The translations under genes and the position numbers were made by a program. Shown here piece by piece: positions 9,361 to 18,092 of a stretch of 64,000 bases of DNA. Below the pieces are notes generated by a model. That model searched no databases, was not told the DNA's origin, and worked only from the letters and a program-made list of their open reading frames with translations. Source of the DNA: Bacteroidales bacterium (GTDB lineage: Bacteria > Bacteroidota > Bacteroidia > Bacteroidales > VadinHA17); the NCBI GenBank assembly GCA_020201035.1, contig JAIVHO010000031.1, positions 124,001-188,000 of the forward strand, given 5' to 3'. Numbering within the stretch: position 1 is the first letter of the stretch; every line of letters begins with the position of its first letter.

Positions 9361-9389
9361 CAGGGGGCAGTTGCCCCCTGTCTGTTTTA
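9361..9389. terminator. Bidirectional intrinsic terminator between acyl-CoA ligase and HD-like gene
   Basis: CAGGGGGCA-GT-TGCCCCCTG forms a perfect 9-bp GC-rich stem, with a T-rich tract after it on the plus strand and an A-rich tract before it. It can therefore serve the two convergent genes. Confidence 0.8.
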
Positions 9390-9398
9390 TCATTACTC

Positions 9399-9950
9399 TC
9401 AGACTATCAGCCGGCTCTTAAATGGAAGAAAGGTCATAAAATCGGCATGATGAACGATATATGCTTCAACCGTTCGTTTTATGTGGTCTCCCTCCCCTGC
9501 ATGAGCTGCAATTATATGGCACACCCCGGGCGGACAACCGCACTCTTCGGCCAGTGACACACCCGAGAATGGATGCCTGAGATATTTACCGTATGATCCC
9601 TGCACGGCATTACCATTCCCGTCAAGTTCATATTCAAGTAATTTGCCAACATCTGCAAGGATTGCTCCGGCAAGTAATACATCCATATCTACCGGCATCT
9701 CTGAGCCAAAGAAACTGATCATTTTTTCTCCGCTCTCCCTTGCTACATGAACCACGCATCTCTTGTGATCCATAAAGCTGACCTTCAGATCAGGCCCGCA
9801 CAACAGTGTAAAAGGGATACGGTTCAGGTCATCCGCCGATAATACACTCCTTTCAAGCGCAATTTCCCATGTGTGGGCAACCTTCTCCCTTAACTCCTCA
9901 TCCTGGATCCATTCTATCTCAGGCCACAGGGCAAATATTTCTCTCTCCAT
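9399..9950 (-). CDS. HD-domain-like protein (degenerate metal site)
   Basis: A 183-aa protein with the arrangement of an HD phosphohydrolase: His in CVVHVARE, then AGAILADVGKLLEYE where the HD doublet would be, then RHPFSGVSLAEECG, IIAAHAGEGD and VEAYIVHHADF. The usual HD pair reads AD here, so one metal ligand is missing, although later His and Asp residues remain. It starts 2 bp after the isocitrate/isopropylmalate dehydrogenase stop codon, so the two are translated from one message. Substrate unknown. Either a catalytically altered HD enzyme or a binding protein is possible. Confidence 0.65.
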   Translation of the reverse strand: MEREIFALWPEIEWIQDEELREKVAHTWEIALERSVLSADDLNRIPFTLLCGPDLKVSFMDHKRCVVHVARESGEKMISFFGSEMPVDMDVLLAGAILADVGKLLEYELDGNGNAVQGSYGKYLRHPFSGVSLAEECGCPPGVCHIIAAHAGEGDHIKRTVEAYIVHHADFMTFLPFKSRLIV

Positions 9951-9952
9951 AG

Positions 9953-11155
9953 CTACTCCTTCCCCAGTTTTGCTATTATTGCATCTGCCATCTGCTCCGT
10001 GGTGGCAGCTCCCCTGGAAATTACATCGGGCCGCCCTGTCATTTTCATCATGTCATAGGTGCGCACCTTCCCCTCTTCAATAACGGTTGCGACAGCCCCA
10101 CGCACCCGGGCAGCAATTGCACCCTCTCCTATATAGTCCAGCATCATAGATGCCGATTCAATCATAGCTACCGGGTTGACAATTGAAACCTCATAATCTG
10201 CATATTTTGGGGCCGAACCATGGGTTGGCTCAAAAACGGCTACTCCTTCATCTGACATTTGCGCCGAGCAGGCAAAACCGAGACCACCGATAAGACCGGC
10301 AAAAGCATCGGAAACAATATCCCCAAACATATTTCCTGCAACTATTACACCGTAATCCTCAGGGTTTTTCGTAAGCCACATCATCTGCGCATCTATATTG
10401 GTATTCCAGAGCTGAATCTCCGGGAAGTCATTTTGCTGAATCTGTTTGGCAATCATCAGCATCATACCTGAGGTCTCCCTGATAACATTGGGTTTCTCAC
10501 AAACAGTTACACTCTTATAGCTATACTTCCTGGCATACTCAAATGCCGCCCTGACAATCCGTTCTGTTGCACGTCGACTGAAGATCCTTGTTGAGACAGC
10601 TAACTCCTCAACAGGGACCTTGCCAAAATTCTTCACAAATTTGGGATGGGTCATCAGAGCATCATACACCTGTTTGGGTGGATTTGACCACTCAACACCG
10701 CCATAAAGCCCTTCAGTATTCTGTCTGAAGATAGCAACATCAACAAATGGTTCATCCACAGTGCTATCAACTCCCCTTTTGATAAAATTAAGAGGATTCC
10801 CTTTATAGGTACGGCACGGCCGGATACAGATATCAAGATTAAAATGCTGTCGCAGTCCAACAATGGGACTGGCATAGATAAATCCCTTGTCCCTTAACGA
10901 GGGATCAAGCTCAGCGGCAGCCTCGTCCTTGGGCTTTGATGTAATAGCGCCAAAAAGGGCAATCTTATGCTCGGAGATCAGATCAATAGTCCTTTGCGGC
11001 AGCGGGTTTCCCTCACTGCACCAGTATTCCCAGCCGATATCTCCGTGGACATATTCTGCCTCAAATCCGGCTGCCTTTATTACCCTTATTGCCTGCTCCA
11101 GGACAACACTGCCAATCCCGTCACCGGGCATTGTTACAATCTTTCTTTTACTCAT
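9953..11155 (-). CDS. Isocitrate/isopropylmalate dehydrogenase family enzyme
   Basis: A 400-aa beta-decarboxylating dehydrogenase. Visible features are the N-terminal MPGDGIG, the phosphate-loop region around SLRDKGFIYASPIVGLRQHFNLDICIRP (here RQHFNLDICIRP), the NTEGLYGGVEW segment, the metal-binding DIVSDAFAGLIGG and the C-terminal cofactor motif FEPTHGSAPKYA. The THGSAP loop followed by a tail without obvious NADP-specific residues suggests NAD use. Possible substrates are isocitrate, homoisocitrate or a related malate. It is not linked to leucine genes, so isocitrate dehydrogenase is the likelier reading. The HD-like gene follows it directly. Confidence 0.75.
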   Translation of the reverse strand: MSKRKIVTMPGDGIGSVVLEQAIRVIKAAGFEAEYVHGDIGWEYWCSEGNPLPQRTIDLISEHKIALFGAITSKPKDEAAAELDPSLRDKGFIYASPIVGLRQHFNLDICIRPCRTYKGNPLNFIKRGVDSTVDEPFVDVAIFRQNTEGLYGGVEWSNPPKQVYDALMTHPKFVKNFGKVPVEELAVSTRIFSRRATERIVRAAFEYARKYSYKSVTVCEKPNVIRETSGMMLMIAKQIQQNDFPEIQLWNTNIDAQMMWLTKNPEDYGVIVAGNMFGDIVSDAFAGLIGGLGFACSAQMSDEGVAVFEPTHGSAPKYADYEVSIVNPVAMIESASMMLDYIGEGAIAARVRGAVATVIEEGKVRTYDMMKMTGRPDVISRGAATTEQMADAIIAKLGKE

Positions 11156-11268
11156 ATCAGTTTATATGTTTAAGTTATTGTCGCCATCATGAGGGTAAAA
11201 ATATAAAATATTTATTCAGTTAAAAGAAGATTTGTCCTGATTTATCCTCACTTAAGAGTTATCTTTAC

Positions 11269-11291
11269 AACTGCATACTATTTATGCAGTT
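11269..11291. promoter_or_regulatory. Perfect palindrome at the pepD promoter (candidate operator)
   Basis: AACTGCATA-CTATT-TATGCAGTT is a perfect 9-bp inverted repeat with a 5-bp centre. It begins 2 bp after a near-consensus -7 box TATCTTTA (11260-11267), so it would cover the transcription start of pepD. That position suits a repressor site, but it could also act as an RNA hairpin. The protein is unknown. Confidence 0.45.
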
Positions 11292-11315
11292 AATACATTA
11301 AAAACAGGTTAGGTC

Positions 11316-12776
11316 ATGAATATCGGTCACCTTGAGCCTGCCGGGCTGTGGAGCTATTTTGAAGAGATATGCCGCATACCCAGGCTCTCGAAGAAAGAAG
11401 GTAAAATTATTGAGTTTCTGGAAGGTTTTGCAGCTGATCATAATCTTGAATGCAAACGAGACAAGACAGGTAACATTCTGATCAGAAAACCGGCATCTCC
11501 CGGACTGGAAAATTTAAAGCCGGTGGTGCTGCAGAGCCATATGGATATGGTTGGAGAGAAAGATAGCGATACTCTGCACAACTGGGATAAAGATCCGATA
11601 ACTCCTGTTATAAAGGGTGACTGGGTTAAAGCAGTTAAAACAACACTGGGTGCTGATGACGGTATCGGAATTGCTGCGCAACTGCTTATACTGTCTGATA
11701 CTGAGATTAAAACAGGTCCTGTTGAATGTCTCTTCACCGTTGATGAGGAATCGGGCATGACGGGTGCAAAAAACATACAACCAGGTTTCTTTAACAGTCG
11801 CATACTTATAAATCTGGATTCGGAGGATGAAGGGGAACTCTTTATTGGCTGCTCAGGCGGTATTGATACCATTGCAACAATGACCTTTTCAGAGGAAAAG
11901 TCAGAAAAGGGAATGGATGCTCTATCCCTGTCACTTACCGGACTTTCGGGCGGGCATTCAGGAGATGAGATCCACAGGGGATTTGGAAACTCGGTAAAGA
12001 TAATGAACCGCCTGCTTCTTGATATTGACAGCATGTTCGGAATCCGAATCTCAACTTTTAACGGTGGAAATCTGCGCAACGCTATCCCCAGAGAGGCATT
12101 TGCAACCATCACATTCAATGCAGATCTGAAAGATAAGATTATTGATCACACCAACGAATTTGGGAAAAAGATCTCTTCCGAATACAGAGTAAGTGACCCC
12201 TCACTTACCCTGACTGTTGGCAACGCTCCCCTCCCCGGAACGGTTGTGGACAGAAGCCGTCAGGAAAAAATGAATATGGCGCTTGAAAAATGTCCCCACG
12301 GAGTTATTGCCTGGTCTGAAACAATGGAAGATCTTGTTGAGACATCAACCAACCTTGCATCAATCAAATTTGCGAAGGATAACACTATCCGGATTGTAAC
12401 CAGTCAGCGTAGCTCTTCAGACAGTGCAAAAGAGGAGTTATCCACACGTATTGAGAGAATATTCAGGGAATCAGGAGCTGAAGTTTACCACCCTGATGGT
12501 TATCCCGGGTGGCAACCCGACACAAATTCTGAGATTCTGAGAATCACAAAGGAATCATACCTGCATAATTTCGGCAGTGAACCAGTGGTAAGAGCAATTC
12601 ATGCCGGACTGGAATGCGGATTGTTCCTGGAGAAGTTTCCCGGCCTTGACATGATATCATTCGGACCCACAATAAAAGGAGCCCATACACCTGAGGAGCG
12701 AATAAGTATTAAATCAACTGTCAGATTCTGGACTCTTTTAACTGACCTCCTGACCCGTATTCCTGCAGAGAACTAG
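11316..12776 (+). CDS. pepD: Aminoacyl-histidine dipeptidase (M20 peptidase)
   Basis: A 486-aa cytosolic metallopeptidase of the PepD/carnosinase-like M20C group. The first metal motif is [10 protein letters not shown] near residue 71, the second is [13 protein letters not shown] near residue 107, the catalytic Glu pair lies in [11 protein letters not shown] near residue 139, and the C-terminal [13 protein letters not shown] block supplies the final His. A dimerisation domain lies between ([10 protein letters not shown]). It probably hydrolyses Xaa-His dipeptides and other dipeptides. A palindrome overlaps its promoter. The 3' end overlaps the rubredoxin stop by 4 bp. Confidence 0.93.
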   Translation: MNIGHLEPAGLWSYFEEICRIPRLSKKEGKIIEFLEGFAADHNLECKRDKTGNILIRKPASPGLENLKPVVLQSHMDMVGEKDSDTLHNWDKDPITPVIKGDWVKAVKTTLGADDGIGIAAQLLILSDTEIKTGPVECLFTVDEESGMTGAKNIQPGFFNSRILINLDSEDEGELFIGCSGGIDTIATMTFSEEKSEKGMDALSLSLTGLSGGHSGDEIHRGFGNSVKIMNRLLLDIDSMFGIRISTFNGGNLRNAIPREAFATITFNADLKDKIIDHTNEFGKKISSEYRVSDPSLTLTVGNAPLPGTVVDRSRQEKMNMALEKCPHGVIAWSETMEDLVETSTNLASIKFAKDNTIRIVTSQRSSSDSAKEELSTRIERIFRESGAEVYHPDGYPGWQPDTNSEILRITKESYLHNFGSEPVVRAIHAGLECGLFLEKFPGLDMISFGPTIKGAHTPEERISIKSTVRFWTLLTDLLTRIPAEN

Positions 12777-12937
12777 ATCTCAAACGGTTCAAACTCTCCC
12801 TTTCCTGCCCCGCAAAGCGGACAGTGCCATGATTCAGGAAGCTCTTCAAACGTAGTACCCGCCTCAATACCATTGTCAGGGTCTCCTTCGGCGGGATTAT
12901 ACATATACCCGCATACATTGCATTTGTAAATATCCAT
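12773..12937 (-). CDS. Rubredoxin
   Basis: A 54-aa iron protein with the two expected CxxC motifs (YKCNVCGY and CPLCGA) and the WHCPLCG context that holds one Fe(SCys)4. The ATG at 12937 gives [11 protein letters not shown], the usual start. An upstream ATG at 12988 would run into the citF gene and is rejected. Rubredoxins carry single electrons in anaerobes, often for rubrerythrin-type oxygen and peroxide defence. It is the last gene of the minus-strand citF cluster, 10 bp after citF, so probably co-transcribed. Its partner is not in the window. Confidence 0.93.
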   Translation of the reverse strand: MDIYKCNVCGYMYNPAEGDPDNGIEAGTTFEELPESWHCPLCGAGKGEFEPFEI

Positions 12938-12947
12938 TCGGCTAATA

Positions 12948-14510
12948 TTAAGATTTATTTCCTGTTCTGACCTTACGAACAACATCAAGTACAGTACCGT
13001 CCACCCACTTTATTGCAGCGATAACTTTCTCATCAAGCTCTGCAGCAGCCGGTCGGCCACATATCTGCTCTGCTTCCATCTTCAGCTCTTCAATTCTCTT
13101 TATCGGAAGTCCGGAGCCCTTAACCGCTTCAAGCAGATCTTTTCTGAGAGGGTTAATTGCTATTCCACGCTCTGTAACAATAACATCTATTAACTCCCCG
13201 GGGCCGCACAGGGTAGTAACCGAATCAATTATCACCGGTATCCGGTCCCTGAAAAGGGGAAGAGGAAGAATTACTGTTTTTGAGAACAGGCAATTCTGCC
13301 AACCACCTATTCCATGCAACAGGTACCCATCAGAGTGAGTTACAACATTTGCATTAAAACTGACATCTACCTCAGTGGCACCAAGTATCACTATGTCAAC
13401 CATCCCGGCAAAGTTCCCCTTGCCATGATAATTATAACTTGTAAACGGGCTTGTCCATACATGACCGGGGTTTCTGGCCATTGACTTAACTCCATCCAGA
13501 TCAAATGTCTGCCCATCAAGAATATAATCAACAAGGCCCTCTTCCAGCATTGAAACAAGATACTTATTGCTTCCGCCACGTGCAAATCGCGCCTTTACGC
13601 CCCGTTCCCTCATTATTTTTCCAAAGTAGTCAGAGACCGCAAGCGAGGTACCTCCTGCCCCGGTCTGAAAAGAGAATCCGTCTCGGATCAGTCCGGCCGC
13701 ATCACAGAAACGAGCCGTTAGTTCAGCCAGCAAAAGCCGGTCAGGACTGCGGGTAATCTCCGTTGTTCCGGAAATTATCCTTTCAGGAACTCCAATTTTA
13801 TCAACCTCCACGGTAACATCTACATAATTCCCCTGTATCTGCCATGGAACACACGGAAAGTCAACCATATTATCCGTTACCACAATCACCCTGTCGGCAT
13901 ACTGGGAATCAGCCAGAGCAAATCCCAGAAGTCCGCATGCAGATGGTCCCTCAAGTCCGTTTGCGTTACCAAAGGGGTCAGATGAGGGAGCACCGATAAC
14001 TGCAATATCTATATGTACCTCACCATCCTGTACAGCCTGATATCGTCCACCGTGCGACCTCAGAACACCCATTCCCTTCATTCCGCCTTCTGAGGCAAAC
14101 TTCCCCAGAGGCCCGTTCATACTACCTTCAATATGGTGTATGATTCCCTCCTTCATATAATCTGTAAAGTGCTCATGACATGGAAATGATGCAGAAGGGA
14201 ACCACACCAGATCCCTGACACCCATCTCTTTGGCAGCGGCAAACACCATATCAGCCACAAGGTCTCCGTTTCTAAAATGGTGATGGGTAGAAATTGTCAT
14301 CCCATCCCTGAGTCCGCACTTCTCAAGAGCCTCTCTTATACTTCCTGCCCTCTTATCACCATCAGAAGGATAATCTGCACATGAAGCCACCGGGGGTGCA
14401 TACTTTCTGCCCGCCGGACGATACTTTCCTACTCCCTGAAAAGGTACTGCCGCACTGCCGTTGATATCTGTCACCACACTGCGACCGGCACTATTCTTAA
14501 CCATTTCCAT
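12948..14510 (-). CDS. citF: Citrate lyase alpha subunit (citrate:acyl-carrier-protein transferase)
   Basis: A 520-aa CitF. It transfers the citryl group onto the acyl carrier protein of citrate lyase while releasing acetate. Family blocks are [11 protein letters not shown] near residue 74, [12 protein letters not shown] and [15 protein letters not shown] near residue 183, a [11 protein letters not shown] segment near residue 292, and a C-terminal region ending in the [10 protein letters not shown] block. It lies 8 bp after the fused citD-citE gene. With that gene it gives all three structural parts of the lyase. The ligase and prosthetic-group genes citC, citX and citG are absent from the window. 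Confidence 0.92.
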   Translation of the reverse strand: MEMVKNSAGRSVVTDINGSAAVPFQGVGKYRPAGRKYAPPVASCADYPSDGDKRAGSIREALEKCGLRDGMTISTHHHFRNGDLVADMVFAAAKEMGVRDLVWFPSASFPCHEHFTDYMKEGIIHHIEGSMNGPLGKFASEGGMKGMGVLRSHGGRYQAVQDGEVHIDIAVIGAPSSDPFGNANGLEGPSACGLLGFALADSQYADRVIVVTDNMVDFPCVPWQIQGNYVDVTVEVDKIGVPERIISGTTEITRSPDRLLLAELTARFCDAAGLIRDGFSFQTGAGGTSLAVSDYFGKIMRERGVKARFARGGSNKYLVSMLEEGLVDYILDGQTFDLDGVKSMARNPGHVWTSPFTSYNYHGKGNFAGMVDIVILGATEVDVSFNANVVTHSDGYLLHGIGGWQNCLFSKTVILPLPLFRDRIPVIIDSVTTLCGPGELIDVIVTERGIAINPLRKDLLEAVKGSGLPIKRIEELKMEAEQICGRPAAAELDEKVIAAIKWVDGTVLDVVRKVRTGNKS

Positions 14511-14518
14511 AACCGTAT

Positions 14519-15754
14519 CTATTTTTCAGGATGAATACTATCACTCTCAATGTCCCATCCGGCTTCTATCAAGCCCATTTTACCAGCGAGATCAATAACC
14601 CTGAGTGCCCTGTTGACAACCGGGGGATCTATCATTTTAGATCCAAGCGAGACCACACCAAGACCTTTAACCTCTGCTTCCCTGAATGCCAGTACAATCC
14701 TCTTTGCCTTTTCTATCTCAGCAATATCCGGTGCAAATGCCTTCTTTATCACAGGAATCTGTCTTGGATGAATGCACCCCATTCCCTCAAAGCCCAGTGA
14801 TTTTGACCTTAGGACATTCTCCCGGAGTCCTTCCATATCAGCCACATCGGAAAATACCGAATCAATAGGCTGAATGCCGGCAGCCTTTGATGCATTTACT
14901 ATCCTCAGCCTGGCATAAAATGACTCGTCACCCCCGGAGGTTCTCGGAACACCCAGATCGGCGGTATAATCCTCAAGCCCAATAGCCATGGCAACCACAC
15001 TCCTTGTGGCTGTGGCAATTTCATAAGCCATTTCCACACCCCGGGCACTCTCAATAATTGGCATCATATAAACCTCGTTAACCAATCCTGAATCTGATTT
15101 AATTTTCTCTATACGTTTCTCAACGTCAATCAGGTAATCAGGGCTCTCACATTTAGGAACCAGAATAAGATGAACATTATGGGGTACAACGTAGTCAAGA
15201 TCCTGCAGACCCATATCACCCTGGTTAATCCTGACCATTCTCTCAGCACCGTAAAACCTAACCTGCCTCAATGCATTCCTCACCACCAGCCTGGCCTCCT
15301 GCTTCCTGGTTACCGCTACCGAATCTTCCAGATCCAGGATAATACCGTCAGGGGCATGTAACCCGGCATTCAGCATCATTGCAGGGGTATTTCCCGGCAG
15401 GTACAACCTGCTGAACCGGAACCTGTCCCGTGATGATTTGCCCAGATTTTCCATGATCATCTCAGGAAGGTACTCCTTTGATGAACCAGTAGCTGCCCTT
15501 ATGGCTGCCTCCATCCGGGCAGCTATAACAAAATCGAGTGCTCCTGAATCTTCTATTTCAACAGTGGCATTCTCTATCCCGTAAAATTGGAAAATATGAT
15601 GGCAGAGTGACCTGATTGTGTCACCATACATTGAAGCAACCTTTGAATTGAGGTTTATAGATAAACCACCGGAGGAAAATAACTGAAGCCTGATTTCGCA
15701 ATCGGACCGAACACCCGCTCCTGTATTTCCCTTTACAGTAACTGCCTCTTTCAT
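14519..15754 (-). CDS. Fused citrate lyase acyl carrier protein (CitD) and beta subunit (CitE)
   Basis: A 411-aa protein whose first ~90 residues match CitD: a Ser at position 17 (GVRSDCEIRL) is in the place of the prosthetic-group Ser, followed by LNSKVASMYGD and DSGALDFVIAARMEAAIRA. From ~residue 110 it is a CitE/HpcH-type aldolase barrel: RSRLYLPGNTPAM-like start (here FSRLYLPGNTPAM), DGIILDLEDSVA, RINQGD, LVPKCESPDYL, PIIESARGVEMAYEIA, GLEDYTADLG and GCIHPRQIPV. CitE cleaves citryl-ACP to acetyl-ACP and oxaloacetate. CitD and CitE are normally separate, so the fusion keeps carrier and lyase on one chain. Confidence 0.88.
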   Translation of the reverse strand: MKEAVTVKGNTGAGVRSDCEIRLQLFSSGGLSINLNSKVASMYGDTIRSLCHHIFQFYGIENATVEIEDSGALDFVIAARMEAAIRAATGSSKEYLPEMIMENLGKSSRDRFRFSRLYLPGNTPAMMLNAGLHAPDGIILDLEDSVAVTRKQEARLVVRNALRQVRFYGAERMVRINQGDMGLQDLDYVVPHNVHLILVPKCESPDYLIDVEKRIEKIKSDSGLVNEVYMMPIIESARGVEMAYEIATATRSVVAMAIGLEDYTADLGVPRTSGGDESFYARLRIVNASKAAGIQPIDSVFSDVADMEGLRENVLRSKSLGFEGMGCIHPRQIPVIKKAFAPDIAEIEKAKRIVLAFREAEVKGLGVVSLGSKMIDPPVVNRALRVIDLAGKMGLIEAGWDIESDSIHPEK

Positions 15755-15871
15755 ATCAGAATTTATTATTATGATTCCATTTCCAGCATTCCTGTACGGA
15801 TCCGGTCACTATTTTTGTCCGGAACATCTTCCTGAATGCTGTCTTATACAAACCTAATAATCAGCCTTCAA

Positions 15872-17212
15872 TTATCCAAGGAAGCTCAGTAAAATACCGG
15901 CAGCCACAGCCGATCCTATAACCCCTGATACATTGGGAGTCATAGCATGCATAAGAAGATGATTTGTAGGATCAGATTTCAATCCCTCAAGCTGCACAAC
16001 CCTGGCGCTGTCAGGCACTGCTGAAACTCCGGCCGCACCTATCAAAGGATTGATCCTGTTGTCCCCCCGGAGGAACAGGTTCATAAACTTTGCAAACAAT
16101 AATCCTCCTGCTGTAGCAATAACAAATGATATTGCTCCCAGTACAAATATCATCAGTGAGTCGGGAGTCAGAAACACATCAGCCTGAGTTGAAGCACCAA
16201 CCGTAAGTCCAAGGAGTATTGTTACAATGTCAATAAGAGAATTTCTGGCTGTATCAGCAAGTCGTTTTGTAACACCGGACTCCTTTAGAATATTGCCGAA
16301 AAACAGCATGCCCAGAAGAGGCAGGGAACTGGGTGATATAAATGCTGTAAGCAACAAACCTATTATCGGAAACAGTATCTTTTCAAGCCTTGAAACACTC
16401 CTCGGTGGTTTCATCCGTATCAACCTCTCCTTTTTTGTTACAAGAAGACGCATTATAGGAGGCTGTATTACCGGTACAAGTGCCATATATGAGTAAGCAG
16501 CTATTGCAATAGGGCCTATTAGATTTTTTACCGTGGTACCATCAGGAAGCAGATTGATCCCATTGGCTAGTCTGGATGAGAGGAAGATTGCGGTAGGACC
16601 ATCGGCTCCGCCAATTATACCTATTGCACCAGCTTCAGGTGGAGCAAAACCAAGAAGCAGAGCACCTATAAAGGTCAGGAATATCCCAATCTGTGCAGCC
16701 GCTCCAAGAAGCATAAGGCGGGGATTGGACAGCAGGGAAGAGAAATCGGTCATTGCCCCTATTCCCAGGAAAATAAGTGGAGGATAAATCCCTTTTAATA
16801 CCCCGAAATAGAGGTAGTTCATCACGCTGCCTTCCTGGTATATTCCCAGCTGAAGGTTGTATCCCCCATCCTGAAAGAACGGAATATTTCCGATAAGGAT
16901 ACCTGTGCCTATGGGGATAAGCAGTAACGGCTCATAATCGTACCTGATAGCAAGAAATATAAAAAAAAGCCCGACAGCAAGCATAATAAGATTACCCTTT
17001 GTGGCATTTCTGAATCCTGAAAACTCCCAGAATTTTCTCAACCCTGAAATAGCTTTATCCCCATTCTCATCATGTGCATCCTGGTATTGATAAAATGTAG
17101 CTTCAACCTTTGCACTATTACTCTTATCTGCTTCCTTTTCAGGCTTGACAAAGGCAGTCCATATAACTGAGAGGAGTGTGAGTACAGCTATTACGGTAAT
17201 AAATCTTTTCAT
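15872..17212 (-). CDS. mmdB: Na+-translocating decarboxylase, beta subunit
   Basis: A 446-aa integral membrane protein of the OadB/MmdB/GcdB family. It carries carboxybiotin decarboxylation and couples it to Na+ export. After an N-terminal signal-like helix and a hydrophilic stretch (~residues 25-60) come many hydrophobic helices with the family motifs GGADGPTAIFLSS near residue 205 and GAAGVSAVPDSARV near residue 390. The ATG at 17212 is chosen over the upstream in-frame TTG. It starts 2 bp after the biotin-carrier stop. Adjacent MmdA-type alpha subunit and epimerase point to methylmalonyl-CoA rather than oxaloacetate as substrate. Confidence 0.92.
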   Translation of the reverse strand: MKRFITVIAVLTLLSVIWTAFVKPEKEADKSNSAKVEATFYQYQDAHDENGDKAISGLRKFWEFSGFRNATKGNLIMLAVGLFFIFLAIRYDYEPLLLIPIGTGILIGNIPFFQDGGYNLQLGIYQEGSVMNYLYFGVLKGIYPPLIFLGIGAMTDFSSLLSNPRLMLLGAAAQIGIFLTFIGALLLGFAPPEAGAIGIIGGADGPTAIFLSSRLANGINLLPDGTTVKNLIGPIAIAAYSYMALVPVIQPPIMRLLVTKKERLIRMKPPRSVSRLEKILFPIIGLLLTAFISPSSLPLLGMLFFGNILKESGVTKRLADTARNSLIDIVTILLGLTVGASTQADVFLTPDSLMIFVLGAISFVIATAGGLLFAKFMNLFLRGDNRINPLIGAAGVSAVPDSARVVQLEGLKSDPTNHLLMHAMTPNVSGVIGSAVAAGILLSFLG

Positions 17213-17214
17213 AA

Positions 17215-17634
17215 TCAATTAATTTCTAACATCACCTCATCCTGAAGCACAGACTGCCCCGGGGCTACCTTAATAGCAGTTATCACACCATCTGTATCAG
17301 ACTTGATCTCATTTTCCATCTTCATGGCTTCCATAACCAGCAGCTTCTGTCCGCGTGTAACCTTATCTCCCTGGCTTACATTAATCTGGATTATAACTCC
17401 GGGTAGTGGCGACTTAACCGTAATTCTGGCTCCTCCCTCTGTCTTTTCAATTTTCTTGTGCGGCTCCCTTGCTACCGGTCTTACCAGAGTAGGTGTTTTA
17501 ACCTGTTTCACCTGTTGATGAACCTCCACCATATATGGAGTACCATTGACCTCTATCTTGGCAAGATCACCGTCAAAATCTATAATATCAACCTCATATG
17601 AGTTACCGCTGATTGTGAACTTATAATTTTTCAT
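17215..17634 (-). CDS. mmdC: Biotin carboxyl carrier subunit of the Na+-pumping decarboxylase
   Basis: A 139-aa protein with a C-terminal biotinyl/lipoyl domain. The biotin attachment site is the Lys in MEAMKMENE, at residue 105. A proline/charged linker (residues ~45-70) separates this from an N-terminal domain (MKNYKFTISGNSYEVDI) that probably docks to partners. It moves the carboxyl group from the alpha to the beta subunit. It sits between the small membrane subunit and mmdB. Confidence 0.92.
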   Translation of the reverse strand: MKNYKFTISGNSYEVDIIDFDGDLAKIEVNGTPYMVEVHQQVKQVKTPTLVRPVAREPHKKIEKTEGGARITVKSPLPGVIIQINVSQGDKVTRGQKLLVMEAMKMENEIKSDTDGVITAIKVAPGQSVLQDEVMLEIN

Positions 17635-17702
17635 TGCTGGTCTGTTTCCTTGTTTTTCTGTTACTACATTTCCCTAAAGCCACTAAGTCTTTTAAACCTG
17701 TG

Positions 17703-18080
17703 TCACCTCTGATTATGAAGGTTTCTCATATTATAAATTTTAGAGCTCCATGGTGAATATGTCCTGGATACCTTGCGGATAGTAATTACATTACTCTCAT
17801 AATCATGCTGTTCATTAAAATAGAGGAAAATAGCAGTTGCTATCGCAGCATTAACCTCCCCTGACATCTCTCCCCGTTCAGACTCATCTATTGCCCTGCC
17901 TTCACGTGCAGCTCTTCGGTAGAGCTTGAGCCGGAGCACAAACGGCAATAAATACCGGAATACAAAATAAAGGATAATCAGCGAAGCAAATACCACACCG
18001 TATCCTACCAGAACTATAACTCCCGTACTACTGTCGAGGGAGAATAGAAAGGGCCACATGTTCCATAGAGATAATATCAT
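17703..18080 (-). CDS. mmdD: Small membrane subunit of Na+-pumping decarboxylase (OadG/MmdD family)
   Basis: A 125-aa protein with one strong transmembrane helix near residues 20-48 (VIVLVGYGVVFASLIILYFVF region), then a cytosolic tail. The GEVNAAIATAIFLYFNEQHDYESNVITI block is characteristic of OadG-family subunits that hold the complex together. It lies 12 bp downstream of mmdA and ~68 bp upstream of the biotin carrier. Confidence 0.85.
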   Translation of the reverse strand: MILSLWNMWPFLFSLDSSTGVIVLVGYGVVFASLIILYFVFRYLLPFVLRLKLYRRAAREGRAIDESERGEMSGEVNAAIATAIFLYFNEQHDYESNVITIRKVSRTYSPWSSKIYNMRNLHNQR

Positions 18081-18092
18081 AATCCCGTACTC

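Noticed and set aside
9354-9557. 67-aa plus-strand ORF after the acyl-CoA ligase
   Set aside because: It starts at the terminator stem and is antisense to the HD-like gene.
11438-12118. 226-aa minus-strand ORF inside pepD
   Set aside because: Antisense shadow. The composition is a by-product of pepD codon use.
12938-12988. Longer rubredoxin start
   Set aside because: It would overlap citF and adds a non-family leader. [11 protein letters not shown] at 12937 is the normal start.
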